Part shown: piece after piece, positions 9,457 to 19,893 of the stretch
Layout: every line of letters starts with the position of its first letter
Position numbering within the stretch: position 1 is the stretch's first letter
Source: Hyphomicrobium sp.
Lineage (GTDB): Bacteria > Pseudomonadota > Alphaproteobacteria > Rhizobiales > Hyphomicrobiaceae
NCBI GenBank assembly: GCA_022844105.1
Contig: JALHMJ010000003.1
Coordinates: forward strand, 141,887 to 205,886
Reading direction: 5' to 3'
DNA: 64,000 nucleotides
Translations under genes and position numbers: made by a program
The notes under the pieces: model-generated
Told to the model about the DNA's origin: nothing
The model's database searches: none
What the model saw: only the letters and a program-made list of their open reading frames with translations

Positions 9457-10611
9457 GTGAGCGGTTTCGCCGACGGGCCGGAAAAGGCCGAAAATCCACC
9501 CGCAGGGCCAACAGCCGGCCGGCATCAGCATTCCGGCAGTGCCCGCGGCGACTCCTCAGATCACCACGGCCGCGGCCCCGTCTACGGGGCCCTTGACCTC
9601 GGCACGAACAATTGCCGGCTCTTGCTGGCCCGCCCCTCCCGCCGCGGCTTCCGTGTGGTCGACGCCTTCTCCCGCATTATTCGGCTGGGCGAGGGTGTGT
9701 CGCAATCCGGCGTACTGTCCGACGTGGCAATGAACCGGACCATTGATGCACTCCGAATCTGCGCGCAGAAACTCGAACGAGCCGCAACACATCGAGCTCG
9801 TCTCGTCGCCACTGAAGCCTGCCGATCGGCGGCCAACTCCAGTCATTTCCTCGTCCGCGTCAAAAGCGAACTCGGCCTCGACATCGAGGTTTTGACACCT
9901 GAGGAGGAAGCAACGCTGGCCGTCGCTGGATGCGCCACCCTGATCGACACCACCGTTGATTACGCGCTCGTCTTTGATATCGGCGGCGGCTCCTCCGAAT
10001 TGGTATGGATCGACCTGCGGCGCATTTCCGGTGCCGGTTCGCAAGCGGCATCGCGCATTGTCGATAGTGTTCGCCGCGGCAACGGTCAGGCGGTCTGGAC
10101 GTCGCTGCCCGTCGGCGTCGTTACGCTGGCCGAACGCTTCGGCGGCTGCGAAGTCACGCCTGCCATCTTCGAAGCGATGGTCAGCTATGTCGAGGGACTG
10201 ATTGCACCATTCGAAGAGCGACACCGGTTTCGCAAACGCATCGAAGGCAGCGCGGTTCATTTCCTTGGCACCTCCGGCACAGTCACGACGGTTGCAGGCA
10301 TTCAACTCGGCCTGCCGCGCTACGACCGCAGCAAAGTCGACGGGTGCTGGATGCGGGTGTCCGACGTTAATCGGGTCACTTATGATCTGCTGGCCCGCAG
10401 TTACGCACAGCGCGTCGCCGAACCGTGCATCGGCCATGATCGCGCCGACCTCGTCCTTGCCGGCTGCGCCATCCTGGAGGCCATTATTCGCGCCTGGCCG
10501 TGCGAACGTCTGCGCGTCGCAGACCGCGGTTTGCGCGAAGGCATCCTGTCGTCGCTTATGATGGAAGACAGCATGTTCCGAGCCAGCCGACGCCGCCGAA
10601 GGGGCGAGTAG
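9457..10611 (+). CDS. ppx: Ppx/GppA-family phosphatase
   Basis: This cytoplasmic enzyme of the ASKHA fold would hydrolyse inorganic polyphosphate and/or pppGpp. Motifs in order are GALDLGTNNCRLLLA (phosphate 1), VATEACRSA, VFDIGGGSSELVWI (phosphate 2) and FLGTSGTVTTVAG. The GTG at 9457 follows GGGGA by 8 nt and gives 384 residues. The frame is open back to 9307, but that stretch has no family-like sequence and would crowd the divergent promoter. rlmE follows 5 nt after the stop, a pairing often kept in this order. The short length, lacking the C-terminal HD domain of E. coli Ppx, fits the alphaproteobacterial type. Confidence 0.9.
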   Translation: MSGFADGPEKAENPPAGPTAGRHQHSGSARGDSSDHHGRGPVYGALDLGTNNCRLLLARPSRRGFRVVDAFSRIIRLGEGVSQSGVLSDVAMNRTIDALRICAQKLERAATHRARLVATEACRSAANSSHFLVRVKSELGLDIEVLTPEEEATLAVAGCATLIDTTVDYALVFDIGGGSSELVWIDLRRISGAGSQAASRIVDSVRRGNGQAVWTSLPVGVVTLAERFGGCEVTPAIFEAMVSYVEGLIAPFEERHRFRKRIEGSAVHFLGTSGTVTTVAGIQLGLPRYDRSKVDGCWMRVSDVNRVTYDLLARSYAQRVAEPCIGHDRADLVLAGCAILEAIIRAWPCERLRVADRGLREGILSSLMMEDSMFRASRRRRRGE

Positions 10612-10616
10612 CCGCC

Positions 10617-11336
10617 ATGGCAGGCAAAGGCAAAGGAAAGTCTCCGCCCAAGGGGCCGGGTGGCGGTCAGCGTATGATGCGCGTGCGCGTCAAGACGGCG
10701 GCCAAGCGAACGACATCGTCTGCGCGCTGGCTCGAGCGGCAGTTAAACGACCCCTACGTGGTGGCTGCCAAGCGCGAGGGGTTCCGGTCCCGTGCAGCCT
10801 ACAAACTGCTCGAGATGGACGACAAATACCGCCTCCTGAAGCCCGGCCAGCGCGTGGTCGATTTGGGTGCCGCACCCGGCGGCTGGTCGCAAATCGCTGC
10901 CGATCGCGTGAAATCAATCGATGGACGCGGCCAGGTCGTCGCGATCGATTATCTTGGCATGGAAGCCCTGCCCGGCGTCGAGATCGTCGAACTCGATTTC
11001 AATGACCCCGAGGCCGAAACGCGATTGAAGAGCCTCATGCGCGATGGCGGCGCCGACATCGTTTTGTCGGATATGGCAGCCCCGACGGTCGGCCATGCCA
11101 AAACCGATCATATGCGGATCATGGCACTGGCGGAATCGGCCGCACACTTTGCCCGCGACGTGCTGGCGCCCGGCGGCGCCTTTGTTTGCAAGGTTCTTCA
11201 GGGCGGCGCCGAAAAAGAACTGCTCGATTTTCTGAAAACGTCGTTTGCCGTCGTCCGCCACGTCAAGCCGCCGGCCAGTCGAAGCGATTCCGCCGAGCTC
11301 TACGTCGTGGCAACGGGATTTCGTACCGCCAAATAA
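10617..11336 (+). CDS. rlmE: 23S rRNA 2'-O-methyltransferase (U2552), RlmE/FtsJ
   Basis: RlmE methylates the 2'-O of U2552 in the A-loop of 23S rRNA on the 50S subunit. The SAM site VVDLGAAPGGWSQ and the catalytic K-D-K-E set are visible: K in RSRAAYKLLE, D in LSDMAAPTVGH, K in FVCKVLQGG and E in SDSAELYVVA. The 239-residue length includes a basic, glycine- and lysine-rich N-terminal tail (GKGKGKSPPKGPGGG) that may touch RNA. The ATG at 10617 lies 5 nt after the ppx stop, with GGGGCGAG upstream, so the two genes are co-transcribed. Confidence 0.95.
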   Translation: MAGKGKGKSPPKGPGGGQRMMRVRVKTAAKRTTSSARWLERQLNDPYVVAAKREGFRSRAAYKLLEMDDKYRLLKPGQRVVDLGAAPGGWSQIAADRVKSIDGRGQVVAIDYLGMEALPGVEIVELDFNDPEAETRLKSLMRDGGADIVLSDMAAPTVGHAKTDHMRIMALAESAAHFARDVLAPGGAFVCKVLQGGAEKELLDFLKTSFAVVRHVKPPASRSDSAELYVVATGFRTAK

Positions 11337-11338
11337 AA

Positions 11339-11366
11339 AACGGCGACCGCGGATGCGATCGCCGTT
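11339..11366. terminator. Bidirectional hairpin terminator between rlmE and pqqA
   Basis: AACGGCGA (11339-11346) pairs perfectly with TCGCCGTT (11359-11366). The A-rich run just left of it (AAATAAAAAA) becomes a U tract for minus-strand transcripts, so it should end pqqA well; the T-poor right side makes it weaker for rlmE. A second 6-bp stem, CTCGCT/AGCGAG, follows at 11377-11394. Confidence 0.7.
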
Positions 11367-11407
11367 CTATAAACCACTCGCTGCATCGAGCGAGCAGATC
11401 GACGAGT

Positions 11408-11497
11408 TTAGATGACGTCGATCTCAGCCGGCAGGTACGAGGTAACCTCGAGGCCGACTTCCTGCTCGCGAACGGCGGGCTTGGTCCAGGTCTTCAT
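11408..11497 (-). CDS. pqqA: PQQ precursor peptide PqqA (orphan)
   Basis: A 29-codon gene beginning MKTWTKPAVREQE and ending in VTSYLPAEIDVI. PqqA is the ribosomal peptide whose Glu and Tyr are cross-linked by the radical-SAM enzyme PqqE to make pyrroloquinoline quinone. Here they are Glu17 and Tyr21 in the diagnostic EVTSY, with the usual three-residue spacing. Length and the SAEID-like tail match Methylobacterium PqqA. GGAGG lies 8 nt before the ATG, and an in-frame ATG two codons earlier is possible. A strong hairpin follows the stop. No pqqBCDE gene adjoins it or occurs in the window, so the maturation genes must lie elsewhere. PQQ is the cofactor of methanol dehydrogenases. Confidence 0.9.
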   Translation of the reverse strand: MKTWTKPAVREQEVGLEVTSYLPAEIDVI

Positions 11498-13317
<1,820 letters not shown>

Positions 13318-13328
13318 GAACAGCACGC

Positions 13329-13751
13329 ATGAATCCCAATTTGTCGATCGTCCAGCCCGTTCTGGTGCAGGCGTTTCTGACGCTGATGTTGCTCTTCTGG
13401 ATGGGCAAGGAACGTTACGCGGCTGTCCGCTCGGGCGAAGTCGTGTCGAACGAACCAGGTGTCCAACCAACATGGAAAGGCCGCGCCGGTACGATATCGA
13501 ATGCGTTCCACAACCAGCTTGAAATGCCGATCCTGTTTTACGTGGTGGTCATTCTCGCCATGCTGACCGGCTCGGCCGACTATCCAATGACAGCGCTGGC
13601 CTGGGTGTATGTCATTCTGCGCGTCGTCCATACCGCCATTCACACCACCTACAATAAGATTGCTCATCGTTTCCTCGTGTACCTGCTGAGTAATCTGATC
13701 TTGGTCGCCATGTGGGTGAAACTGGCCATTCACGTGCTAACGGCCGGCTGA
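13329..13751 (+). CDS. MAPEG-family membrane protein
   Basis: A 140-residue inner-membrane protein with about four transmembrane helices (near residues 5-25, 68-88, 92-108 and 115-138). The segment NAFHNQLEMPILFYVVVILA and the later RVVHTAIHTTYNK are typical of bacterial MAPEG-domain proteins, which are related to microsomal glutathione S-transferases. Bacterial members mostly lack a proven substrate. It lies 11 nt after guaB and 4 nt before the next gene, so it is very likely in the same operon. Confidence 0.85.
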   Translation: MNPNLSIVQPVLVQAFLTLMLLFWMGKERYAAVRSGEVVSNEPGVQPTWKGRAGTISNAFHNQLEMPILFYVVVILAMLTGSADYPMTALAWVYVILRVVHTAIHTTYNKIAHRFLVYLLSNLILVAMWVKLAIHVLTAG

Positions 13752-13755
13752 TCCC

Positions 13756-15051
13756 ATGAAGCCCGGCGCGCGCATCGCAGCTGCTATCGAAGTTCTCGAA
13801 ACAATTTTGAACCGCCATCAGCCGGTCGGGATCGCATTGGCCGATTGGGGCAAGGCGCACCGCTTCGCTGGATCAGGTGACCGCAACGCTATTGGCGGCC
13901 TCGTCTATGATGCGCTCCGCCGCCGCTCTTCGATCGGTTGGTCGATGGGCGCCGATACACCGCGCGCGCTTGCCATCGGCGCGGCGCCGGCAGCTTTCAA
14001 AATCGAACCGGACGCCGTCGCCGCTGCTTGCGACGGGGAAGCTCACGCGCCCGAGAAACTATCCGAACGCGAAAGGGCCGGTCTTGGCGGCGCCATCGAT
14101 GATGCTCCGCCTCATATCCAGGCCGATGTGCCCGAATGGCTGTGGCCCAGTTTCACGGTGGCGTTTGCTGATACAGCGACAGCTCAGGGCCGCAAGTTCG
14201 CCGAGCGCGCGCCGGCAGATTTGCGCGTCAACACGCTGAAGGCGACGCCGGAAAAAGTCTTGAAGGCGCTGGCCGAATTCGGTGCCGAACCCTGCGCTCA
14301 CTCCCCGCTCGGCGTGCGCGTACCGCCGCCGGTCGGCACGGCTCGCACGCCGAACCTTGAGGCGGAAGCCGCCTTCCAAGCCGGTTGGTGCGAAATCCAG
14401 GACGAAGGCTCGCAACTCGCGGCGCTGATGGCCGGAGCCGGTCCGCGCATGCAAGTGCTGGACCTGTGCGCCGGTGCGGGTGGCAAGACGCTGGCGATGG
14501 CGGCCGGGATGCAGAACACGGGCCAGATCTACGCTTATGACGAGGACCGCAATCGGCTGAAACCGATCTTCGATCGCGTTAAGCGCGCCGGTGTGCGCAA
14601 CGTACAAATCTTAAAGGGCGGCGATCGAAAAGCCCTTGAAGCGCTGGGGCCCAAATTCGATCTGGTGCTTGTCGATGCGCCCTGCACTGGCACCGGCGTT
14701 TGGCGTCGACGTCCCGAAAGCAAGTGGAAACTCAAGCCGCGCAACATCGAGGAACGCCAGGTCGAGCAGGCGGCCATATTGGCAACCGCACGCAGCCTCG
14801 TGAAGCCGGGTGGCCGGCTGGTTTACGTGACCTGCTCGATTTTACCCGAAGAGAACCAGGGCACGCTGGAGAGGTTCCTTGCGTCCGCGCCGGAGTTCTC
14901 CGTCGTGCCGTTCGGTCCCGTATGGCGCGAGCGCATTGGCACCGATCCGCCCGCCTCTGCCGACGGCCGCAGCGACACGTTGCAACTGACGCCCGCCTCC
15001 CACGGCACCGATGGATTTTTCATCGCCATCCTGCAGCGGCGCGCGGCCTGA
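13756..15051 (+). CDS. RsmB/NOP-family RNA cytosine methyltransferase
   Basis: A 431-residue SAM-dependent RNA m5C methyltransferase. An N-terminal helical region of about 130 residues, resembling the NusB-like part of RsmB, is followed by the Rossmann fold. The SAM site VLDLCAGAGGKTLAMAA lies near 235. The two family cysteines are in VDAPCTGTGVWRRRP and VYVTCSILPEENQG, the latter in motif VI. Its closest likeness is to the RsmB/Sun group acting on 16S rRNA, but which cytosine it modifies is not clear, so no symbol is given. It begins 4 nt after the MAPEG gene. Confidence 0.9.
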   Translation: MKPGARIAAAIEVLETILNRHQPVGIALADWGKAHRFAGSGDRNAIGGLVYDALRRRSSIGWSMGADTPRALAIGAAPAAFKIEPDAVAAACDGEAHAPEKLSERERAGLGGAIDDAPPHIQADVPEWLWPSFTVAFADTATAQGRKFAERAPADLRVNTLKATPEKVLKALAEFGAEPCAHSPLGVRVPPPVGTARTPNLEAEAAFQAGWCEIQDEGSQLAALMAGAGPRMQVLDLCAGAGGKTLAMAAGMQNTGQIYAYDEDRNRLKPIFDRVKRAGVRNVQILKGGDRKALEALGPKFDLVLVDAPCTGTGVWRRRPESKWKLKPRNIEERQVEQAAILATARSLVKPGGRLVYVTCSILPEENQGTLERFLASAPEFSVVPFGPVWRERIGTDPPASADGRSDTLQLTPASHGTDGFFIAILQRRAA

Positions 15052-15399
15052 CGGTTCTCTACCAAAAAATTTGCGCGACCATCTTGCAATGCCGCAAAGC
15101 TGCGATAGCTATGAGGTCTGCGGCTTGCCGTTTTGTGGCAAGTGTCACGGCTCTTTCGCGCCGCCGCAGGCGCCACGAGCAATACTGAAGTCGCAGCAGG
15201 CCGGAATTGAACGGACCTCAAGCGACCCGGGGGACGATCGTCGATCATGGCCGTTGCGCCACGGATGTCCTCGATCTCACACGTCGCTCGGCGAGCGGCG
15301 ACTCTCGACATTTTTTCATCTTGCTATCGATCAGTCGAACTTGTGCCACCTCGCCACGTTGATGAGGCGCGCGTTAGGTCCGGTTTGTGAGGCCCGTGG
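15052..15399. other. Non-coding gap with an inverted repeat
   Basis: No protein-like reading frame or tRNA is apparent in these 348 nt. An inverted repeat, CTTGCC-7 nt-GGCAAG, lies near 15123-15141, and T-rich ATTTTTTCATCTTGC occurs near 15309. The promoter of the SET gene is presumably here. Confidence 0.4.
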
Positions 15400-15978
15400 A
15401 TGCATAGCAGTCAGAATTCGTATCTTTCCCGCAAGTGTGAAGTCCACCAAGCCGACGACCGGGGCGGCTACACGGTGGTCGCGACCGAGCCGATTGCAAA
15501 AGGCGAACTGATCGTTGTCTGGAGCGGCACATTGGTCGTTCGTGATGAACTGGTCACCCTGCCGCCTCATGCCAAGCGGCACTCGTTACAGGTTGAAGAG
15601 GACCACTATCTCGTCTCACTGACCGATTGTGAACCGCCCGACTACGTCAACCACAGTTGCGCTCCCAACGCTGGATTATCGGGGCAGATCGCGCTCGTCG
15701 CCATGCGCGACATCCGCCCCGGCGAAGAAGTCACCTATGATTACGCCATGAGCGACGGATCGGCCTACGATGAGTTCGAATGCCGCTGCGGCGCCCGTGA
15801 TTGTCGCGGGCATGTCTCGGGCGAAGACTGGAGACGGGCTGAACTGTGGCAGCGCTACCAAGGCTTTTTTTCACCCTATCTTCAGCGCCGTATCGCCAAA
15901 TTGCGTCGCCGTTTGTTAACGCGACCCGTCACCAGCGTCATGGGCCGGCTTGCGACGGTCAGTCGCGCGCGGGCATGA
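15400..15978 (+). CDS. SET-domain protein with post-SET cysteine motif
   Basis: A compact 192-residue protein that is almost entirely a SET domain, the fold of lysine methyltransferases using S-adenosylmethionine. Visible elements are an early GGYTVVATEPIAKGELIVVW, NHSCAPN at 84-90, EEVTYDY at 109-115 and a post-SET zinc-binding C-x-C-x4-C motif (C128, C130, C135). A basic helix with RRIAKLRRR follows. Bacterial SET proteins are of mostly unknown target. A second SET gene lies 7 nt away in the convergent direction, an unusual pairing. Confidence 0.85.
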   Translation: MHSSQNSYLSRKCEVHQADDRGGYTVVATEPIAKGELIVVWSGTLVVRDELVTLPPHAKRHSLQVEEDHYLVSLTDCEPPDYVNHSCAPNAGLSGQIALVAMRDIRPGEEVTYDYAMSDGSAYDEFECRCGARDCRGHVSGEDWRRAELWQRYQGFFSPYLQRRIAKLRRRLLTRPVTSVMGRLATVSRARA

Positions 15979-15985
15979 TGAGCGT

Positions 15986-16384
15986 TCAGCCGGCATTGCC
16001 GATCTTCTGGGCATATCCTGCGTCAAAATCCCTGTAATCGCAGGTCAACTCTTCTCCTTCGGCGATATCGCGCGTTGCGACATCATAGCCCTCGATCCCA
16101 CCATTGCTGTGAACACCCGCCGTGTTCGCGTCATCGGCGTGGTTCATGAAGCGCGCATTATCGAGGCAATAGACATGGAGACCGGTGGGAGCGTGGAGAT
16201 AAGTGTAAGTCTCGATCGCGGCCCGCGCGACTTCGGGAAGATTGGCGATCTGTTCTGTGGTGAAGAGTTGATCATAACCCGGCATGAACCGCCATGTGAC
16301 CGTACCCGCTAAGATCGGTTCGGCTGCAAAAAGCCCCGTCCCTTCGATCGGGCTTTGGCCAAGACGCGTTCTAACCAGAAGCAT
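15986..16384 (-). CDS. Small SET-domain protein without post-SET motif
   Basis: A 132-residue protein starting at MLLVRTRLGQ (ATG at 16384). The longer frame to 16816 is antisense to the hydrolase gene and was not used. It has the SET core: GTGLFAAEPILAGTVTWRF, NHADDANT at 81-88 in place of NHS-C-x-PN, and EELTCDY at 111-117 with the catalytic-region tyrosine. The cysteine cluster of the neighbour is missing. It probably methylates a protein lysine, though substrate and activity are unknown. It ends 7 nt from the end of the other SET gene. Confidence 0.8.
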   Translation of the reverse strand: MLLVRTRLGQSPIEGTGLFAAEPILAGTVTWRFMPGYDQLFTTEQIANLPEVARAAIETYTYLHAPTGLHVYCLDNARFMNHADDANTAGVHSNGGIEGYDVATRDIAEGEELTCDYRDFDAGYAQKIGNAG

Positions 16385-16414
16385 GGGTGTGGCATCTCCG
16401 AAGGTGGCGGCCGC

Positions 16415-17392
16415 ATGCCTGAGGTGATAGGCGGCAGGGCGGCCGAAGTCGAGCCGTCGCTGAGGGATAAGATGTTGCGCGACAGTCAGGTTTTGGTGCT
16501 GCCCGACGGCAGCCGCGTAGGCTTTGCCGAATATGGCGATGCCGGCGGTGCTCCCGTCCTCGCTCTGCATGGGGCCCCGGCTAGCCGTGTCATGTTCGCT
16601 GCCGCCGATGCAGCCGCCAAGACGCATAGGTTGCGCATCCTGGCGCCCGACCGGCCGGGCTACGGCCTGACCCCGTTCAAAAGCGAGCCAACGCTTGCGC
16701 ACCGAACCCAGTGGCTGCACGCCGTCGTCGACGCCCTGCACCTTGACCGCTTCGGCGTACTCGGCATTTCCGGCGGCAGTCCGTACGCGGTGGCGCTGGC
16801 TGCCGCCATGCCACATCGCGTGGCTGCTTTGGCCCTCGTCTCGCCGATGGGCCCCGTCGCCGACTACACGGCCAGCGCCGACGCCAAGCTCGATCCCCTT
16901 TCATATTTGCATGACCGCTTTTTCTTGCATCTGCCCTACCGCACGTGGCTGTCGCATCCGCTGGGCGAAATAAGCGCCTGGATGTTTCGCCACGGCCCCG
17001 AGATGTTCACGGGCCTGATGCCAAAACTCTCCTCAGCAACCGATTCCCATATCCTCGCCAAGCCGGAAGTGGCGCAGCTGATGCGCAGCATGACACTGGA
17101 AGCCTTCCGGCAGGGCGGCAGCGGCAGCACAGCAGATATGGAAATCTTTGGCCGCCCTTGGGGGGTCCAATTCGCCGACATTGCCGCGCCGACGATCGTG
17201 TGGCAGGGCGCCGATGACACGGTGGTGCCACCGCAGGCGGCTCGCTGGCTTGCACGTCAAATCCCCGACTGCCGTCTCCACATGCTGGAAGAAACGGGCC
17301 ACTTCTGGATTTTCGAACACGTCGATGAGGTCGTCGGCGCTGTCGCGGCACTCATGTCGCAGCCGAGAAATGCCGAAGTCCGCGTTTCTTGA
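16415..17392 (+). CDS. Alpha/beta hydrolase
   Basis: A cytoplasmic alpha/beta-hydrolase of about 325 residues. The oxyanion region is LALHGAPASR, the nucleophile elbow is GISGGSP (Ser), the acid is in QGADDTVVPP and the catalytic His is in ETGHFWIFEH. The elbow and the R-APDRPGYG-T segment are typical of the broad hydrolase family that includes haloalkane dehalogenase and proline iminopeptidase relatives; the substrate cannot be named. ATG at 16415 is taken as start. ATG at 16472, preceded by GAGGGA, is an equally possible start and would remove 19 residues. It is divergent from the small SET gene 30 nt away. Confidence 0.85.
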   Translation: MPEVIGGRAAEVEPSLRDKMLRDSQVLVLPDGSRVGFAEYGDAGGAPVLALHGAPASRVMFAAADAAAKTHRLRILAPDRPGYGLTPFKSEPTLAHRTQWLHAVVDALHLDRFGVLGISGGSPYAVALAAAMPHRVAALALVSPMGPVADYTASADAKLDPLSYLHDRFFLHLPYRTWLSHPLGEISAWMFRHGPEMFTGLMPKLSSATDSHILAKPEVAQLMRSMTLEAFRQGGSGSTADMEIFGRPWGVQFADIAAPTIVWQGADDTVVPPQAARWLARQIPDCRLHMLEETGHFWIFEHVDEVVGAVAALMSQPRNAEVRVS

Positions 17393-17434
17393 TGTGAACC
17401 GGCACATCCGGTCGGCTATCAGGATCGTTTATCT

Positions 17435-17923
17435 ATGAAGTCAACAACAGCGCCTTTTCAGGATCGGTCGATGATCAGCTATCTCCCCCTCGGCGCATTT
17501 CTCGCGATTGTGTTCGCTGCTGCCAGTACCGGCGCCGTGTTCCAGCCGGGGCCCTGGTATGCGGCGCTGAACAAACCCTCATGGACACCGCCGAACTGGC
17601 TCTTCCCCGTTGCCTGGACCGTTCTTTACACGATGATCGCGGTCGCCGGCTGGAAGGTCTGGCAGGCCGAAGGCATCAAGCCCGCGCTCGTCGTCTGGGG
17701 GATTGGTATTCTTTTCAACATGGCGTGGTCGTGGATCATGTTCGGCCGTCAGGAAATCGGCTTGGCCTTTATCGATCTCGTCCTGCTCTGGCTCTCCATT
17801 GTCGCCTTCATCGTGCTCGCCTGGCCCGTCAGCCAAACAGCGGTTTATCTGTTCATCCCATACTTCTTCTGGGTCAGTTTCGCTGGCGCGCTGAACTTTG
17901 CGGTATGGCGTCTCAACCCCTGA
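17435..17923 (+). CDS. tspO: TspO/MBR-family membrane protein
   Basis: A 162-residue inner-membrane protein with five predicted helices, the size of bacterial TspO. The signature GPWYAALNKPSWTPPNWLFPVAWTVLY (split across the first loop and second helix) is diagnostic, as is WSWIMFG in helix three. TspO proteins bind porphyrins and tetrapyrroles and act in stress or photosynthesis-gene control in alphaproteobacteria. An ATG at 17471 is an alternative start, removing 12 residues. It lies 42 nt after the hydrolase. Confidence 0.92.
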   Translation: MKSTTAPFQDRSMISYLPLGAFLAIVFAAASTGAVFQPGPWYAALNKPSWTPPNWLFPVAWTVLYTMIAVAGWKVWQAEGIKPALVVWGIGILFNMAWSWIMFGRQEIGLAFIDLVLLWLSIVAFIVLAWPVSQTAVYLFIPYFFWVSFAGALNFAVWRLNP

Positions 17924-18066
17924 GCATCGGGGAATGAAACGCCAGCACTGGTGCTGCAAAAGTGAGTAGAACCGGTCATTGCGGCTCCGCATCGGCTTGA
18001 CGCTGCTGGGCCCGGGTGGTCTACCGCCCCTGACGGGCTGGCCTGCGCCCGTACGATCCGGAGTGG

Positions 18067-18101
18067 CCCCGACCCATGAACCCCGACCCATGAACCCCGA
18101 C
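18067..18101 (+). repeat. 14-bp tandem repeat over the guaA start codon
   Basis: The unit CCCCGACCCATGAA occurs at 18067-18080 and 18081-18094, followed by a partial third copy (CCCCGAC). The guaA ATG is inside the second unit. The first unit also has an ATG (18076), but it reads only five codons before a TGA that overlaps the real start. Confidence 0.85.
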
Positions 18102-19640
18102 ACCGTCCTCATCGTCGATTTCGGTAGCCAGGTGACCCAGCTCATCGCGCGCCGGGTGCGAGAGCAGGGTGTCTACTGCGAGATCCACCCCTTTCAGAAC
18201 GCGGCTGCGGCCTTCGAGCGTCTGTCACCCAAGGCCGTTATTCTGTCGGGCGGTCCAGCCTCGGTCACGCAAGCCGGCAGCCCGCGCGCTCCCGACGCTG
18301 TATTTGCCAGCGGTATTCCTGTCCTCGGCATTTGTTACGGCCAGCAGACGATGTCGGAGCAACTAGGCGGCAAGGTCGAAAGCGGTCATCACCGCGAATT
18401 CGGCCGTGCCATGCTCGACATCCGCGAGCCCTCAGCGCTCTTCGACGGCGTCTGGAATACGAGCGAGCGCCATCAGGTCTGGATGAGCCACGGCGACCGC
18501 GTCACGCGACTGCCCGAAGGCTTCAAGGTGATTGCGACGAGCGAGAACGCGCCTTACGCCGCCGTCGCCGATGAGGCCCGCCGCTTCTACGCGGTGCAGT
18601 TCCATCCCGAAGTCGTGCACACCCCCGACGGCTCCAAGCTTATCGCCAACTTCGTGCACAAAATCGCTGGTCTCGCGTCTGACTGGACGATGGCCGCCTA
18701 CCGCCGCGAGATGATCGCCAAGATCAAAGCGCAGGTTGTGTCCGGCCGCGTCATCTGCGGGTTGTCGGGCGGAGTCGATAGCACCGTCGCCGCCGTTCTG
18801 ATCCATGAGGCGATTGGCGATCAGCTCACCTGCGTCTTCGTCGATCACGGCCTTATGCGCCATGCGGAGGCCGAACAGGTCGTCGACCTCTTCCGCGGCC
18901 ATTACAATATCCCGCTCGTCCACGTGGACGCGTCCGAACTTTTTCTGGGCGAACTGAAAGGTGTCAGCGACCCAGAGGCCAAGCGCAAAACCATCGGCCG
19001 CCTGTTCATCGATGTCTTCGAAGCGGAAGCAAAAAAAATCGGTGGCGCTGAGTTTCTAGCCCAGGGCACGCTCTACCCCGACGTCATCGAAAGCGTCTCG
19101 TTCACTGGTGGACCATCAGTGACCATCAAATCGCACCACAATGTCGGCGGACTGCCGGCACGCATGAACATGAAGCTCGTTGAGCCGCTGCGCGAATTGT
19201 TCAAGGATGAGGTGCGCGCACTTGGCCGCGAACTCGGCTTGCCCGATGCTTTCGTCGGCCGGCATCCGTTTCCCGGACCCGGTCTCGCCATTCGCATTCC
19301 GGGTGAGATCACGCCGGAAAAGCTCGATATTTTGCGCAAGGCCGACGCCATCTATCTCGATGAAATCCGCCGCGCCGGACTGTACGACGCGATATGGCAG
19401 GCCTTCGCAGTGCTACTCCCGGTTCGCACCGTTGGCGTCATGGGTGACGGCCGCACCTATGACCACGTACTCGGGCTCCGCGCCGTCACCTCTGTCGATG
19501 GCATGACTGCGGATTTCTATCCCTTCGACATGGGGTTCCTAGGTCGCGTCTCAACCCGCCTCATCAATGAGGTGCGCGGCATCAACCGCGTCGTCTACGA
19601 CGTCACCTCCAAACCCCCCGGCACGATTGAATGGGAGTAA
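18090..19640 (+). CDS. guaA: GMP synthase (glutamine-hydrolysing)
   Basis: GuaA aminates XMP to GMP using glutamine and ATP. The 516-residue protein has a class I glutaminase domain first ([17 protein letters not shown], nucleophile GICYGQQ with Cys near 86, and FHPEVVHT with His-Glu near 171), then an N-type ATP pyrophosphatase P-loop [12 protein letters not shown] near 225, and a C-terminal dimerisation domain ending [17 protein letters not shown]. The ATG at 18090 begins [12 protein letters not shown] as in homologues. The start lies in a 14-bp tandem repeat and has no obvious ribosome-binding site. Confidence 0.98.
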   Translation: MNPDTVLIVDFGSQVTQLIARRVREQGVYCEIHPFQNAAAAFERLSPKAVILSGGPASVTQAGSPRAPDAVFASGIPVLGICYGQQTMSEQLGGKVESGHHREFGRAMLDIREPSALFDGVWNTSERHQVWMSHGDRVTRLPEGFKVIATSENAPYAAVADEARRFYAVQFHPEVVHTPDGSKLIANFVHKIAGLASDWTMAAYRREMIAKIKAQVVSGRVICGLSGGVDSTVAAVLIHEAIGDQLTCVFVDHGLMRHAEAEQVVDLFRGHYNIPLVHVDASELFLGELKGVSDPEAKRKTIGRLFIDVFEAEAKKIGGAEFLAQGTLYPDVIESVSFTGGPSVTIKSHHNVGGLPARMNMKLVEPLRELFKDEVRALGRELGLPDAFVGRHPFPGPGLAIRIPGEITPEKLDILRKADAIYLDEIRRAGLYDAIWQAFAVLLPVRTVGVMGDGRTYDHVLGLRAVTSVDGMTADFYPFDMGFLGRVSTRLINEVRGINRVVYDVTSKPPGTIEWE

Positions 19641-19893
19641 CGGGCCGGTAAACTCAAGTCGTGGCTCCCTCACCGTCAGGCGCGTGCCGACCGGCATACG
19701 CCAAGCGACTTCGACCGAGGCTCATCCGCAAACGATTGATTCGGCCAAATGCACTCGAACGCATCCTCCACAATTTCAAGAATGCCAAGAAAGTATGATT
19801 CAAGCACTCCAAATGCCCGCTGACGATGGGGATCATGCATGTTACGTCGCCTAGCGCCCAGCAGCGGCTCGCAATGTTCAGGGGTAACCGCAA

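Noticed and set aside
15186-15290. Possible tRNA remnant around GGCCGGAATTGAACGGACC
   Set aside because: Only a T-arm-like fragment is present and no acceptor or anticodon stem can be drawn.
16385-16816. N-terminal extension of the minus-strand SET protein
   Set aside because: It is antisense to the alpha/beta-hydrolase and has no SET likeness; ATG at 16384 starts the domain.
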